From: Bacteroidales bacterium UBA1680
GTDB lineage: Bacteria; Bacteroidota; Bacteroidia; Bacteroidales; UBA932
DNA: 64,000 bases
Assembly (NCBI GenBank): GCA_002320605.1
Contig: DCKG01000031.1
Coordinates: 101,481-165,480 of the forward strand
Direction of reading: 5' to 3'
The position numbers and the translations under genes are program-made. Shown one piece after another: positions 26,352 to 35,582 of this stretch (positions are counted from its first letter, which is position 1; every line of letters starts with the position of its first letter). The notes beneath the pieces were generated by a model. The model worked only from the letters and a program-made list of their open reading frames with translations. It was not told the origin of the DNA and did not search any database.

Positions 26352-27830
26352 ATGGCAAAAGAAATTACAAGCAGGGAAGAGAATTATTCCCAATGGTACA
26401 ATGATCTGGTGGTTAAATCGGGTTTAGCGGAGCAGTCTCCTGTCAGAGGCTGCATGGTCATTAAGCCGTATGGGTATGCCATATGGGAAAAGATGCAGTC
26501 TGTGCTGGATGGCATGTTCAAAGAAACAGGGGCTCAGAATGCGTATTTCCCGCTTTTCATACCGAAATCTTTTTTCAGCAGGGAAGCGGAGCATGTCGCA
26601 GGCTTCGCCAAAGAATGCGCCGTGGTGACACATCACAGGCTCATGAACGACCCTGACGGCAACGGCATCGTGGTCGATCCGGACGCTAAACTTGAAGAGG
26701 AATTGATAGTGAGGCCTACTTCTGAGACGATTATTTGGAGCACTTATAAGAATTGGATAAAATCTTGGAGAGACCTTCCGATCATGTGCAATCAGTGGGC
26801 GAACGTAGTCCGCTGGGAGATGCGCACCAGACTGTTCTTGCGCACGTCCGAGTTTCTCTGGCAGGAAGGGCATACTGCTCATGCCACGGCAGAAGAGGCT
26901 CAGGCAGAGGCGGAGAGGATGGTGCAAGTTTATGCCAGGTTCGCCCGTGAATTTCTTGCGTTGCCTGTGATTGTCGGGCGTAAGAGTCCTAACGAAAGAT
27001 TCGCCGGAGCGCTGGACACTCTGACAATCGAGGCCATGATGCAGGATGGCAAGGCATTGCAAGCCGGCACGTCGCATTTCCTCGGTCAGAATTTCGCCAA
27101 ATCCTTTGACGTTCAATTCACTGACAAGGACGGCAGCCAGCAATATGTGTGGGCTACTTCATGGGGCGTGTCCACGAGACTGATGGGCGCTCTCGTTATG
27201 GCTCACGGGGACGATAACGGGCTGGTTGTTCCTCCAAGGCTCGCACCGATTCAGGTGGTGATGGTGCCTATCTTCAAGACGGATGAAGAGCATGTGGCGA
27301 TCATTGACAAAATGACAGCTCTCAAGAAAGACCTTGAAGCCAAAGGCCATACCGTGAAGATTGACGACAGAGATACGCTCCGCCCTGGATTCAAATTCGC
27401 AGAATGGGAGCTGAAGGGTGTTCCGGTACGTCTCGCAATAGGACCTCGCGACTTGGAGAATGGCACGGTAGAAGTTCACAGGCGAGACACCATGGAGAAA
27501 AAGACAGTTGCTTTAGACGGGCTGGCAGATTCAATCGAGAGCCTGCTTGATGACATCCAGCAGAATATCTACAAAAAAGCATTCGATTTCCGTGCCGCCC
27601 ACGTAGAAAAATGCGACGATTGGAACGAGTTCAAAGAAAAGATCGGGACGGGAAAGTTCCTGCTATGCCATTGGGACGGCACTGCCGAGACTGAGCAGAA
27701 AATCAAGGATGAGACTAAGGCAACTATAAGGTGCATTCCTGTAGATAGTTTCGTCTGCGAGGAAGAAGGGAAGGACATATATTCAGGAAAGCCATCGCAC
27801 CAAAGAGTGGTGTTCGCTATATCATATTAA
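26352..27830 (+). CDS. proS: Prolyl-tRNA synthetase, archaeal/eukaryotic-type (ProS type 3)
   Basis: 492 residues. Class II synthetase motifs are visible: the N-terminal YSQWYNDLVVKSGLAE, the motif 2 region RWEMRTRLFLRTSEFLWQEGHTAHA, and motif 3 in TSWGVSTRLMGALVMAHGDD. An anticodon-binding domain (VPIFKTDEEHVAIIDK) and a zinc-type C-terminal domain ending AISY follow. The short form without the bacterial editing insert is usual in Bacteroidota. It charges tRNA-Pro in the cytoplasm. Transcribed divergently from the low-complexity lipoprotein gene. Confidence 0.97.
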   Translation: MAKEITSREENYSQWYNDLVVKSGLAEQSPVRGCMVIKPYGYAIWEKMQSVLDGMFKETGAQNAYFPLFIPKSFFSREAEHVAGFAKECAVVTHHRLMNDPDGNGIVVDPDAKLEEELIVRPTSETIIWSTYKNWIKSWRDLPIMCNQWANVVRWEMRTRLFLRTSEFLWQEGHTAHATAEEAQAEAERMVQVYARFAREFLALPVIVGRKSPNERFAGALDTLTIEAMMQDGKALQAGTSHFLGQNFAKSFDVQFTDKDGSQQYVWATSWGVSTRLMGALVMAHGDDNGLVVPPRLAPIQVVMVPIFKTDEEHVAIIDKMTALKKDLEAKGHTVKIDDRDTLRPGFKFAEWELKGVPVRLAIGPRDLENGTVEVHRRDTMEKKTVALDGLADSIESLLDDIQQNIYKKAFDFRAAHVEKCDDWNEFKEKIGTGKFLLCHWDGTAETEQKIKDETKATIRCIPVDSFVCEEEGKDIYSGKPSHQRVVFAISY

Positions 27831-27845
27831 TAAAAATAACCGAAG

Positions 27846-28976
27846 ATGAATTTTAAGAATATTTTATCTGCTATGACATTAGCATCGGCATTGCTAGGGT
27901 CGGTTTCGCTCCATGCCCAGACCGACACGACGAAGAAAGACGCTCAGTCAGCTGCCGCTGCCGCCGCTGCCGCGCTGGTAAACGCTCCGCAGACGCAGGT
28001 CGTGCCTCCTAAGCCTAATTACTGGAAGAAATCTCTGCTCACCAGCCTCCAGTTCAGCCAGACGAAATTCAATAACTGGGCGGCAGGAGGAATCGACAAC
28101 GTGACCTTGGCTTCTTACATAGACGCTAATGCCAATTATGCGAAAGACAAGAAGTTCTGGAACAACAGGCTGCAGGTAGATTTTGGATTCATCTACCAGG
28201 ACGACAAGCCATTCGTGCAGAAAAACACGGACAGGATTTATCTGGAGAGCAAATACGGTCACAGAATCACTGATAAGCTGAATTATTCAGGTCAGTTCAC
28301 CTTCCGCTCGCAGTTTACTAACAGTTATAATTACAACAGCCCGAAAGATTACGAGGGAGACAAGCCTTCCAGGCGAGATTGGATGAATGCCAGAACTTTG
28401 AAGTCAGGTTTTCTCTCGCCAGCCTATTTCACGGTCGGTCTAGGTATCGACTGGGTGCCGAATCCTAAGAATAACTGGCTGGTAGTAAACTTCGCTCCTC
28501 TTACGGGCGGTCTTACCATGGTCACTGACGAGAGTCTCAGGAAAGGTTATGGTCTTGAGCGCAAGAGCAAATATAAAGACGAGACGCAGTACCCCTATAA
28601 CATCACAGACGATTCGGGGAACGTGACCGGATATCATGGCAACTATTATAAGTCAGCCAAATGGCAGCTTGGAGCTCAGCTGAAAGTCGATTTGAAGCTG
28701 AAGATAAATTCGAACATAGATTACAGCTCCCAGCTGGTGCTTTTCTCTGATTACCTGGATAATCCTCAGAATCTCAGGGTGAACTGGGACAATCGTTTCA
28801 ATTGGGTCCTGGCCAAATATTTCACGTTCTCGCTCACGACCTTCATGATTTACGATGACAATGTCCTGATTAAAGACGAGAGTGACATTGACAAGTACCC
28901 TGAGGGCAGGAAGAGGATTCAGTTCAGGGAACTGATAGGATTCGGATTCTCTTACACCTTTCCTCGCCCGAAATAA
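27846..28976 (+). CDS. DUF3078 family protein, probable outer-membrane barrel
   Basis: 376 residues with a signal peptide ending LHAQ and an Ala-rich stretch (residues 37-46) after it. The DUF3078 signature is clear: SLQFSQTKFNNWAAGGIDN, then many alternating beta strands and a C-terminal FGFSYTFPRPK typical of outer-membrane barrels. Function unknown for the family. Lies 15 bases after proS; its stop codon overlaps the tilS start (TAATG). Confidence 0.85.
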   Translation: MNFKNILSAMTLASALLGSVSLHAQTDTTKKDAQSAAAAAAAALVNAPQTQVVPPKPNYWKKSLLTSLQFSQTKFNNWAAGGIDNVTLASYIDANANYAKDKKFWNNRLQVDFGFIYQDDKPFVQKNTDRIYLESKYGHRITDKLNYSGQFTFRSQFTNSYNYNSPKDYEGDKPSRRDWMNARTLKSGFLSPAYFTVGLGIDWVPNPKNNWLVVNFAPLTGGLTMVTDESLRKGYGLERKSKYKDETQYPYNITDDSGNVTGYHGNYYKSAKWQLGAQLKVDLKLKINSNIDYSSQLVLFSDYLDNPQNLRVNWDNRFNWVLAKYFTFSLTTFMIYDDNVLIKDESDIDKYPEGRKRIQFRELIGFGFSYTFPRPK

Positions 28977-30382
28977 TGATCAGCCAGGCTCATTTCGACC
29001 AGATACTGTCATCGCTGAATCTTAACGGCGGCTCTAGCATCTTGCTTGCGGTCAGCGGTGGAGTGGATTCGATGGTCATGGCCTGCCTTTTCAGACATTC
29101 CGCGATAAAATGCCGCTTGGCCATAGCTCATTGCAACTTCCATTTGCGAGGAACCGATAGCGACTCCGATGAGGCATTGGTCAGGGAATATGCCGAATCG
29201 CAAGGCATCATATTCAAGAAAAAAGATTTTTGCACTAAGGAATATGCTGCCTCGAAGGGTTTGAGCATCGAGATGGCAGCAAGGGAATTGAGATATTCCT
29301 GGTTCGAGGAGGTCTGCCAGAGGGATGGTTACGTTGCCGTGGCTGTGGCACACAATCGGAATGATAATGCGGAGACGCTGATTCTGAACATGTTGCGAGG
29401 CTGCGGAATAGGAGGAGCTACCGGAATGAGGCTTTCTTCAATAGTGCCGGTGAAAGACGCAGGGGCTGTCTTGCTAAGGCCGATGCTGGAATTTTCTAGG
29501 AAAGATATTTATGAATATGCTGTGTCTCAGGGGATTAAGTGGCGCGAGGATAAGACGAACGCAGACCCTGCATATAAGAGGAACCTGATCAGGAACGAGA
29601 TATTCCCACTATTCGAGAAGCTAAATCCTGCGTTCCTGAGCACTCTTTCAAAGGATATGGCAAATTATGCCCAGGCTCAGAGAGCCGCAGACGAGTGGAG
29701 CGCCAAAATAAAAGAACGTGCCGTGACGAAGCGGACAGATGGAAGCATCGCCATTGGAATATCCAAGTTTAAAGAACACCCCGCATGGGAATATTTCATA
29801 TTCAGTTTCCTTGCTGAGTATGGCTTCGGAGCTGCTGTGATCGAAGATCTAGTAAAGCGACTGCATTCGGGAGGAAATATCGCTGGGAAGCACTTCTTCT
29901 CTAGTGAGCATTCTTTATTCGCTTCCTCTAATGAATTAATAATAAGCCATAAACGTGGTGGCGAGCCTTTGGAAGCTTTCCTGATCTCATGTCCTGGAGA
30001 GTATGAGATCGCTGGCCGGAAATTTTCTATAGCCGTTACGGCATATTCAGAGAACATGCCCTTAAGACAGCCTGAGGGCACCGTCGCCTTAGATGCTGGG
30101 AGAATAGGTTTCCCGCTCAAAGTCCGTTCTTGGCACGAAGGCGACTGGATGTGTCCGCTAGGCGTAAGAACTCAGTATGGAGGACTTGGCAGAAAGAAGC
30201 TGCAAGACATATTCTCGGACTTGAAGTTTTCCATCGCAGATAAGGCGAACGCTCTTCTTTTGCAATTCCCGGATTCTGAGAATGCCTCCCGCGTGGCGGC
30301 AATACTTTGCTCTCGAATAGATGAGACAGTAAAAATTACCCCCGAGACCTGTGAAATCATCAGAATCTCGGAGGTATGTTAA
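28976..30382 (+). CDS. tilS: tRNA(Ile)-lysidine synthetase
   Basis: 468 residues. The ATP-binding PP-loop SGGVDS is at residues 27-32, followed by AHCNFHLRGTDSDSDE and HNRNDNAETLILNMLRG, hallmarks of TilS. A C-terminal TilS domain contains RSWHEGDWMCPLG. The enzyme converts C34 of the tRNA-Ile CAU anticodon to lysidine, so that AUA codons are read as isoleucine; this suits a genome in which ATA before TTC is common. The start codon overlaps the stop of the DUF3078 gene by one base. Convergent with queA across a 16-base gap. Confidence 0.95.
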   Translation: MISQAHFDQILSSLNLNGGSSILLAVSGGVDSMVMACLFRHSAIKCRLAIAHCNFHLRGTDSDSDEALVREYAESQGIIFKKKDFCTKEYAASKGLSIEMAARELRYSWFEEVCQRDGYVAVAVAHNRNDNAETLILNMLRGCGIGGATGMRLSSIVPVKDAGAVLLRPMLEFSRKDIYEYAVSQGIKWREDKTNADPAYKRNLIRNEIFPLFEKLNPAFLSTLSKDMANYAQAQRAADEWSAKIKERAVTKRTDGSIAIGISKFKEHPAWEYFIFSFLAEYGFGAAVIEDLVKRLHSGGNIAGKHFFSSEHSLFASSNELIISHKRGGEPLEAFLISCPGEYEIAGRKFSIAVTAYSENMPLRQPEGTVALDAGRIGFPLKVRSWHEGDWMCPLGVRTQYGGLGRKKLQDIFSDLKFSIADKANALLLQFPDSENASRVAAILCSRIDETVKITPETCEIIRISEVC

Positions 30383-30398
30383 TCTAACTTATTCGGTA

Positions 30399-31448
30399 TT
30401 AAACTATCAGCATAGCGTCGCCGTAAGGCCCGAAGCGATAATCCTCATCCAGGGCCACGTTATATGCATTCATTACGTTGTCGAAGCCGCCGAATGCTGC
30501 CACGGCCATGAGCATCGTGGACTCTGGCATGTGGAAATTCGAGACAAGAGCGTCCGGTATAGAGAAATTGTATGGAGGAAAGATGAATTTGTTAGTCCAT
30601 CCGTCGAACGGCCTCACTTCGCTGTTCGTCGTGACATAAGTTTCGAGTCCTCTAAGCACGGTGACTCCTATGGCGCAGATTTTATGTCTGGCATTTTTAG
30701 CCTTATTGATGACATCGCAAGCCTCTGGAGTTATGATTAACCTCTCGGAATCCATCCTGTGCTTCGAAAGGTCCTCTACGTCAACCCTCCGATATTGGCC
30801 AATTCCCATGTGGAGGGTTATGAAAGCTTTATCGATATCCTTCAGTATCATTCTGTTGAACAGCTCGCGGCTGAAATGCAGGCCTGCTGCGGGTGCTGCT
30901 ACGGCGCCTTCGTTCCTGGCGAAGATTGTCTGATAATTCTCGGTGTCGGCTGGAGTTAGCTTGTCCTTGATGAATCTTGGCACAGGTATCTCTCCCAGGC
31001 TGAAAAGCTGCTTCCTGAAGTCCTCGTACGGGCCATCATAGAGGAATCTCAGGGTCCTGCCTCTGGAAGTGGTGTTGTCTATTACTTCTGCGACAAGGCT
31101 CTGATCCTCACCGAAATAAAGCTTATTGCCTATTCTTATTTTTCTGGCAGGGTCTACAATCACGTCCCAGAGATGTTGCTCTCTGCTGAGTTCCCTGAGA
31201 AGGAATACCATGATGTCGGCACCTGTTTTCTCTTTCTTGCCGTACAGCCTGGCGGGAAAAACTTTCGTGTCATTGAAAACGAAAGTGTCTCCCTTCCCGA
31301 AATAGTCGATGATGTCTTTGAAGATTCTGTGCTCTATTTCACCTGTATCTTTGTGAACTACCATCAGTTTGCATTCGTCACGCCACGTCGTTTGGTTCTT
31401 TGCTAGCTTGTCTTTAGGTAGCAGGAATTGAAATTGCGAAAGTTTCAT
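30399..31448 (-). CDS. queA: S-adenosylmethionine:tRNA ribosyltransferase-isomerase
   Basis: 349 residues. Motifs of QueA: FVFNDTKVFPARLYG, the catalytic-site AAPAAGLHFS, ITLHMGIGQYRRV and NFHMPESTMLMAVAAFGG. The enzyme makes epoxyqueuosine in the wobble position of tRNAs for Asp, Asn, His and Tyr. Downstream of the NUDIX gene by 65 bases in the same direction. Confidence 0.96.
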   Translation of the reverse strand: MKLSQFQFLLPKDKLAKNQTTWRDECKLMVVHKDTGEIEHRIFKDIIDYFGKGDTFVFNDTKVFPARLYGKKEKTGADIMVFLLRELSREQHLWDVIVDPARKIRIGNKLYFGEDQSLVAEVIDNTTSRGRTLRFLYDGPYEDFRKQLFSLGEIPVPRFIKDKLTPADTENYQTIFARNEGAVAAPAAGLHFSRELFNRMILKDIDKAFITLHMGIGQYRRVDVEDLSKHRMDSERLIITPEACDVINKAKNARHKICAIGVTVLRGLETYVTTNSEVRPFDGWTNKFIFPPYNFSIPDALVSNFHMPESTMLMAVAAFGGFDNVMNAYNVALDEDYRFGPYGDAMLIV

Positions 31449-31513
31449 ATGATCTATTTGTATAGACTATTATTATACGGTGAATGTTGAGAAAATGTTT
31501 CAAGTCTTAGAGA

Positions 31514-32128
31514 TTAGATTCCTGAGCTTCTGAAAACCTCTATTATCGAAGGGTAAGTGTCAATCAGATAAGAAGCTATGCAGGAGCGAGGAATCCACAC
31601 GGCTTTCGTGATGTCTTCATCTCGCTGAGGAATGAGGTCTATCGGCTTCGTGTAAAGCATTTCATACCACCAGGTATGCTTTAGGTGCCATTTCTCGTTG
31701 CGAAAATAGCAATGGTCGGTGACGCATATTAGCTTTCCTAGCTCGAGTTCTTTCACTCCTGTCTCTTCCTGAACCTCTCGCATCGCCGTGACAGTGATAT
31801 CCTCTCCCACTTCCTGATGCCCTTTGGGCAGGTCCCAGAGCCCATTTCTCTTAATCATCAGTACATCGCTCCGGCGGTTGGACACTAACCCTCCTGCTGC
31901 AGTCACTTCTCTGAAATTAGAACAGAAATTTTCATACGTGCTTTCCACGTTTTCAGTTGGGATGAATATTCTTTGAAGGGAATCGGAGCTTTCGAATAGA
32001 GATACAAGTTTTGAAATATCAGCTTTGGTGCCACCTAAATGCAATTCTATCGAGTTGGGGTCTGAAAGCGAGCTCTCTCCTGGAGAGCAGATCATAACGC
32101 ATCTCTTTTCAAGGTAAATCCTGTGCAT
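31514..32128 (-). CDS. NUDIX hydrolase
   Basis: 204 residues with a complete Nudix box, GX5EX7REUXEEXGU, running from GHQEVGED to REVQEETGV. The domain begins AAGGLVSNRRSDVLMIKR, where a substrate-binding WDLPKGH precedes the box. It hydrolyses a nucleoside diphosphate linked to some other group; the substrate cannot be told. About 90 residues precede the Nudix domain and are unrecognised. Divergent from pyrE across a dyad-symmetric promoter. Confidence 0.88.
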   Translation of the reverse strand: MHRIYLEKRCVMICSPGESSLSDPNSIELHLGGTKADISKLVSLFESSDSLQRIFIPTENVESTYENFCSNFREVTAAGGLVSNRRSDVLMIKRNGLWDLPKGHQEVGEDITVTAMREVQEETGVKELELGKLICVTDHCYFRNEKWHLKHTWWYEMLYTKPIDLIPQRDEDITKAVWIPRSCIASYLIDTYPSIIEVFRSSGI

Positions 32129-32144
32129 CGTATGTTAAAATGAC

Positions 32145-32171
32145 TATATTTGCATATTGCATGCAAATTTA
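32145..32171. promoter_or_regulatory. Interlocking divergent promoters for pyrE and the NUDIX gene
   Basis: A perfect plus-strand -7 box (TATATTTG, 32145-32152) faces a perfect minus-strand box (TAAATTTG on the minus strand, 32164-32171). The inner bases form an inverted repeat TTTGCAT / ATGCAAA with a 5-base spacer. Each transcript would start within or just beyond the other's box. Confidence 0.65.
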
Positions 32172-32187
32172 ATCCAATTCATTGAAA

Positions 32188-32823
32188 ATGGAAACAGTAG
32201 CTAGAAAACTTGCTTCCGAGCTTCTTCGGATAGGTGCGGTCCTGCTTCGCCCAAATGCCCCTTTTACATGGGCATCAGGCTGGCATTCACCGATATATTG
32301 CGATAACAGACGAATCTTGTCTGACCCGCAGCTGAGGTCAAAGGTAGCCTCGTGGCTATCTGAAGATGCTAGAAAACTCTACCCTGAAGCTGAAGTGGTC
32401 GCAGGCGTTGCTACCGGTGCTATCGCCCACGGAGTACTCGCCGCCGACAGGTTGGGAAAGCCTTTCGTCTACGTCCGTCCTAAGCCGAAAGACCATGGCA
32501 CAGGTTCTCAAATCGAGGGCGTGCTGCCTGAAGGGGCAAAGGTCGTCGTGATCGAGGACTTGGTCTCGACGGGGATGAGCAGCCTAGCTGCAGTGGAGGC
32601 ATTGAGAGAGGCTGGTGCGGAGGTTTGCGGCATGGAGGCTGTATTCACATACGAATTCGAAACGGCCAGGAAGCACTTCGAAGATGCCGACGTAAAATTG
32701 CACACCCTCTCGAATTACAGCGCTCTGATAGAGGAAGCTTCTGAAGAGGGGTTCATAAAGGATTCGGACAAAGAAGTGCTGAATCAGTGGAGGCTGAGTC
32801 CTGGCGAATGGGGAAATAATTAA
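32188..32823 (+). CDS. pyrE: Orotate phosphoribosyltransferase
   Basis: I choose the ATG at 32188 (211 residues); a TTG two codons upstream is less likely. The protein shows FTWASGWHSPIYCDNR, the lysine-rich catalytic loop RPKPKDHGTGSQIEG, and the PRPP-binding motif VVVIEDLVSTGMSS. It joins orotate to PRPP giving OMP in pyrimidine synthesis. An SRPBCC gene follows after 11 bases. Confidence 0.95.
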   Translation: METVARKLASELLRIGAVLLRPNAPFTWASGWHSPIYCDNRRILSDPQLRSKVASWLSEDARKLYPEAEVVAGVATGAIAHGVLAADRLGKPFVYVRPKPKDHGTGSQIEGVLPEGAKVVVIEDLVSTGMSSLAAVEALREAGAEVCGMEAVFTYEFETARKHFEDADVKLHTLSNYSALIEEASEEGFIKDSDKEVLNQWRLSPGEWGNN

Positions 32824-32834
32824 TTTTTAAGAAT

Positions 32835-33317
32835 ATGACGACGAATATTAATAGCAAGCACGGCATAGTATCGAAGCAGCCTGCGGAACTGTACATGGCG
32901 TTTGCTGATTTGCGCAATTTTCTTCAGTTCATACCGGAGGGCAATCGAGGCGATGTCACAGCGGATTATGACACAATCACGGCTACGGTGCAAGGGTTTA
33001 AGATAGGCATCATGATAAAAGAAAGGATTCCTTATTCCAAGATAGGCTTCATAGATGACGGAGCTCCGTTCCAGTTCAATGGCTCGCTGCATTTCGACGC
33101 AGCTGCATCTGACCCATTCAAGACCGACTTCTATATTGAGTTCAACGCAGACCTGAATCTGATGATGAAAATGCTCCTTGGGAAAAAGCTGAAAGAGGGG
33201 ATGGACAAGGTCGTGGATGCTCTTGTGGCAATGTCTGAAGGACGGATGCCGGAAGGCGTGGACGAAGATGCTTTGAAAAAGATGAAGGAAGAGCTGGACA
33301 AGAATCGCCAGCAATAA
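32835..33317 (+). CDS. SRPBCC-like small protein
   Basis: 160 residues, no signal peptide. The pattern SKQPAELYMAFADLRNFLQFIP near the N-terminus followed by alternating strands fits an SRPBCC/START-like hydrophobic-pocket fold of about 145 residues. The C-terminus is a charged helix. No catalytic residues identified. It is sandwiched between pyrE and an rRNA methyltransferase gene (4-base gap), so co-transcribed. Confidence 0.75.
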   Translation: MTTNINSKHGIVSKQPAELYMAFADLRNFLQFIPEGNRGDVTADYDTITATVQGFKIGIMIKERIPYSKIGFIDDGAPFQFNGSLHFDAAASDPFKTDFYIEFNADLNLMMKMLLGKKLKEGMDKVVDALVAMSEGRMPEGVDEDALKKMKEELDKNRQQ

Positions 33318-33321
33318 GAAT

Positions 33322-34659
33322 ATGTTGGAACTGGGGGATAGCAGGTTCTGGAATATCTTGGATAGGGCTGTGGGGCGTGAGAATGCTGCCACGGCAGCAA
33401 GAGCATTCGAGGAACCAGCCTCTGTTTCAGTAAGGCTGAACCCAGCAAAAGTTTCTTCAGATTTCGCCAAAGCGCATTTCGGGAAAGACATTGCGCAGGT
33501 GCCTTGGTGCCAATCCGGTTATTTTCTCGAAGATAGGCCTCGGTTCACTCTGGACCCGTTATTCCATGCCGGCTGTTACTATGTGCAGGATTCCTCCGCA
33601 ATGTACGTCGGCAGCATATTCAGGAATATTTTGAATAAGCTGGAAGGTCTAGGAAGGCCAGTCAGGGTGCTGGACCTTTGCGCTGCTCCTGGTGGGAAGA
33701 CAACCGATCTGGCGGCTTCGCTGAGGCTGAAATTCGGCGATGGCTTCATGCTGGTCGCTAATGAGGTGATGCGAGGCAGGGCAAGCATCCTGGCTGAAAA
33801 TGTGACTCTGTGGGGCGATGCGAATGTGGTCGTGACGAGTGCCGATCCGAAAGCATTTGCAAAAATGGAGGGCTTTTTCGATGTGATTCTCGCAGATGTG
33901 CCTTGCTCTGGGGAGGGAATGTTTCGGAAAGACCCGAAGGCTCTGGAAGACTGGTCCGAGGATGTGGTGGCTTTGTGCGCTTCCCGGCAGAAAAGAATTC
34001 TTGGGGATGCATGGCCTGCTCTTCGTGCGGGTGGATTCCTGATCTATTCCACGTGTACTTTCGAGGCTGCTGAGAATGAAGAAAACGTAGATTGGATCGC
34101 TGCTGAATTGGGTGCTGAAATAATGGAATGCGAGATGTTCAGAGGCATATTCAGGACTAGTAATGGCGGTGCCCTGCTAGTGCCTGGGTTTGTGAAAGGT
34201 GAGGGGCAGTTCGCCGCTTTGCTCCATAAGACTTCTGTGTCCAGCTCATGGAATAGCAAAGGATTTCGTCCTGATGACTCAATGCTTTGGATTCCGGAAT
34301 CCATCAGGAAGGATGCTGGCTCGCTTGCCTGGCTCCGACCGCTCAGGATAGGAATCCCTTTGGGTGCGAGAAAGGGGAACGATTTCGTGCCATCTGCTGA
34401 TTTAGCGCTCGCAGCGGACGAGAGCATAATGCAGGATATTCATAATTTTAAATATTTTAGAGCAGAGGTAGATGAAAGCACGGCGCTGCAATTCCTGCAC
34501 CGAGACAATATATTCGTAGAAGGCTATCCCAAGGGGTATCTGCTGATATGTTTTCAGGGTCATCCTCTAGGGTTCGTGAAGAATCTTGGTAATCGCTGGA
34601 ACAGCTTGCTGCCTCATGGCAGGAGGATTAGAATGGATATTGAGAAAACTGAATCATGA
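33322..34659 (+). CDS. 16S rRNA (cytosine-C5) methyltransferase, RsmF/RsmB-like
   Basis: 445 residues. An N-terminal NusB-less RsmF-type domain leads into a SAM-binding fold with VLDLCAAPGGKTTDLA. The two characteristic cysteine motifs are DVPCSGEGMFRKDP (substrate release) and YSTCTFEAAENEENV (catalytic). The last 80 residues (HNFKYFRAEVDE to the end) match the PUA-like C-terminal domain of RsmF. Modifies a cytosine in 16S rRNA; the exact position cannot be told. Its stop overlaps the next ATG. Confidence 0.92.
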   Translation: MLELGDSRFWNILDRAVGRENAATAARAFEEPASVSVRLNPAKVSSDFAKAHFGKDIAQVPWCQSGYFLEDRPRFTLDPLFHAGCYYVQDSSAMYVGSIFRNILNKLEGLGRPVRVLDLCAAPGGKTTDLAASLRLKFGDGFMLVANEVMRGRASILAENVTLWGDANVVVTSADPKAFAKMEGFFDVILADVPCSGEGMFRKDPKALEDWSEDVVALCASRQKRILGDAWPALRAGGFLIYSTCTFEAAENEENVDWIAAELGAEIMECEMFRGIFRTSNGGALLVPGFVKGEGQFAALLHKTSVSSSWNSKGFRPDDSMLWIPESIRKDAGSLAWLRPLRIGIPLGARKGNDFVPSADLALAADESIMQDIHNFKYFRAEVDESTALQFLHRDNIFVEGYPKGYLLICFQGHPLGFVKNLGNRWNSLLPHGRRIRMDIEKTES

Positions 34660-35582
34660 TGAAAAGAATATTTTTTATTTCGCTGGCTTTAGTAATATCC
34701 TGCGTCACGGGTCTTTCGCAGGAAAAGCCGACAATTGACGAGTATGCTGCCCGATATCAGAATCTGGTAACGAGGGTAGGGGCAAACGGGCTTGGAGTGG
34801 AGACTCTTCTGAATCATTGGGAAGAGGATTATCCTGACGACGTGAATCCGAAAGTCGGACTGTTTAATTTCTACCTTGCTAAGAGCCAGAGTTTCACGAT
34901 AGATTCCCTGAGAGTCTCGAAATATCTCGGGAATGAGCCAGTGATCAGTCTGAAGGATTCCACTGGGCAAAACGTATATTATTACCAGATAGCCCATTAC
35001 GACGATGAACTGTTCGGGAAGGCTTCACAGTCTATTGACAAAGCGATCGAGATGGCGCCAGACAGGCTGGACCTACGGCTCATAAAAGTCTCCGCCCTGA
35101 TAAATTATGAGGGGGAGAGCCCTGACATGGCTCTGAGAGACTTGAAAGGACTGATCGATTATAATTACACCAAGCATCCGAAATGGACTTATCCGGGGTT
35201 GGAGATGCAGGATGATTCATTCGCATCTTTGCTTCAGGATTACTGCTATACCTTCTTCAAGATGGGCACGCCTCGGACATTCAAGGCTTTCAAGGACCTT
35301 TCGGAAAAAGTGCTGAGCTACGAGCCTAAGAACACGCTTTTCATGACGAATTTAGGCTCGTACTATCTGGTCGCAGAGCATAACGATAAGGCGGCTCTCA
35401 AGATGTACAACAAGGTTCTGAAGCTCAGGCCAGACGATTACACGGCCATCAAGAATTGCGTGCTGCTTGCAAGAAATGAGAAAAACACGAAACTTGAGAA
35501 AAAATACCTTCAGAAGCTCGTGGAGGTCACGACTGATGAGACAGAAAGGACATCGGCGAAAGTCAGGCTCCAGGCTCTTTAG
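34656..35582 (+). CDS. Exported TPR-repeat protein
   Basis: 308 residues with a signal peptide ending at about GLSQ. Two clear tetratricopeptide repeats are visible around DKAIEMAPDRLDLRLIKVSAL and NDKAALKMYNKVLKLRPDD; further helices between them are probably degenerate repeats. Such proteins hold protein complexes together; no partner can be named. The first ATG overlaps the methyltransferase stop by 4 bases. The 3' end overlaps, antiparallel, the BASS transporter gene by 20 bases. Confidence 0.8.
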   Translation: MMKRIFFISLALVISCVTGLSQEKPTIDEYAARYQNLVTRVGANGLGVETLLNHWEEDYPDDVNPKVGLFNFYLAKSQSFTIDSLRVSKYLGNEPVISLKDSTGQNVYYYQIAHYDDELFGKASQSIDKAIEMAPDRLDLRLIKVSALINYEGESPDMALRDLKGLIDYNYTKHPKWTYPGLEMQDDSFASLLQDYCYTFFKMGTPRTFKAFKDLSEKVLSYEPKNTLFMTNLGSYYLVAEHNDKAALKMYNKVLKLRPDDYTAIKNCVLLARNEKNTKLEKKYLQKLVEVTTDETERTSAKVRLQAL

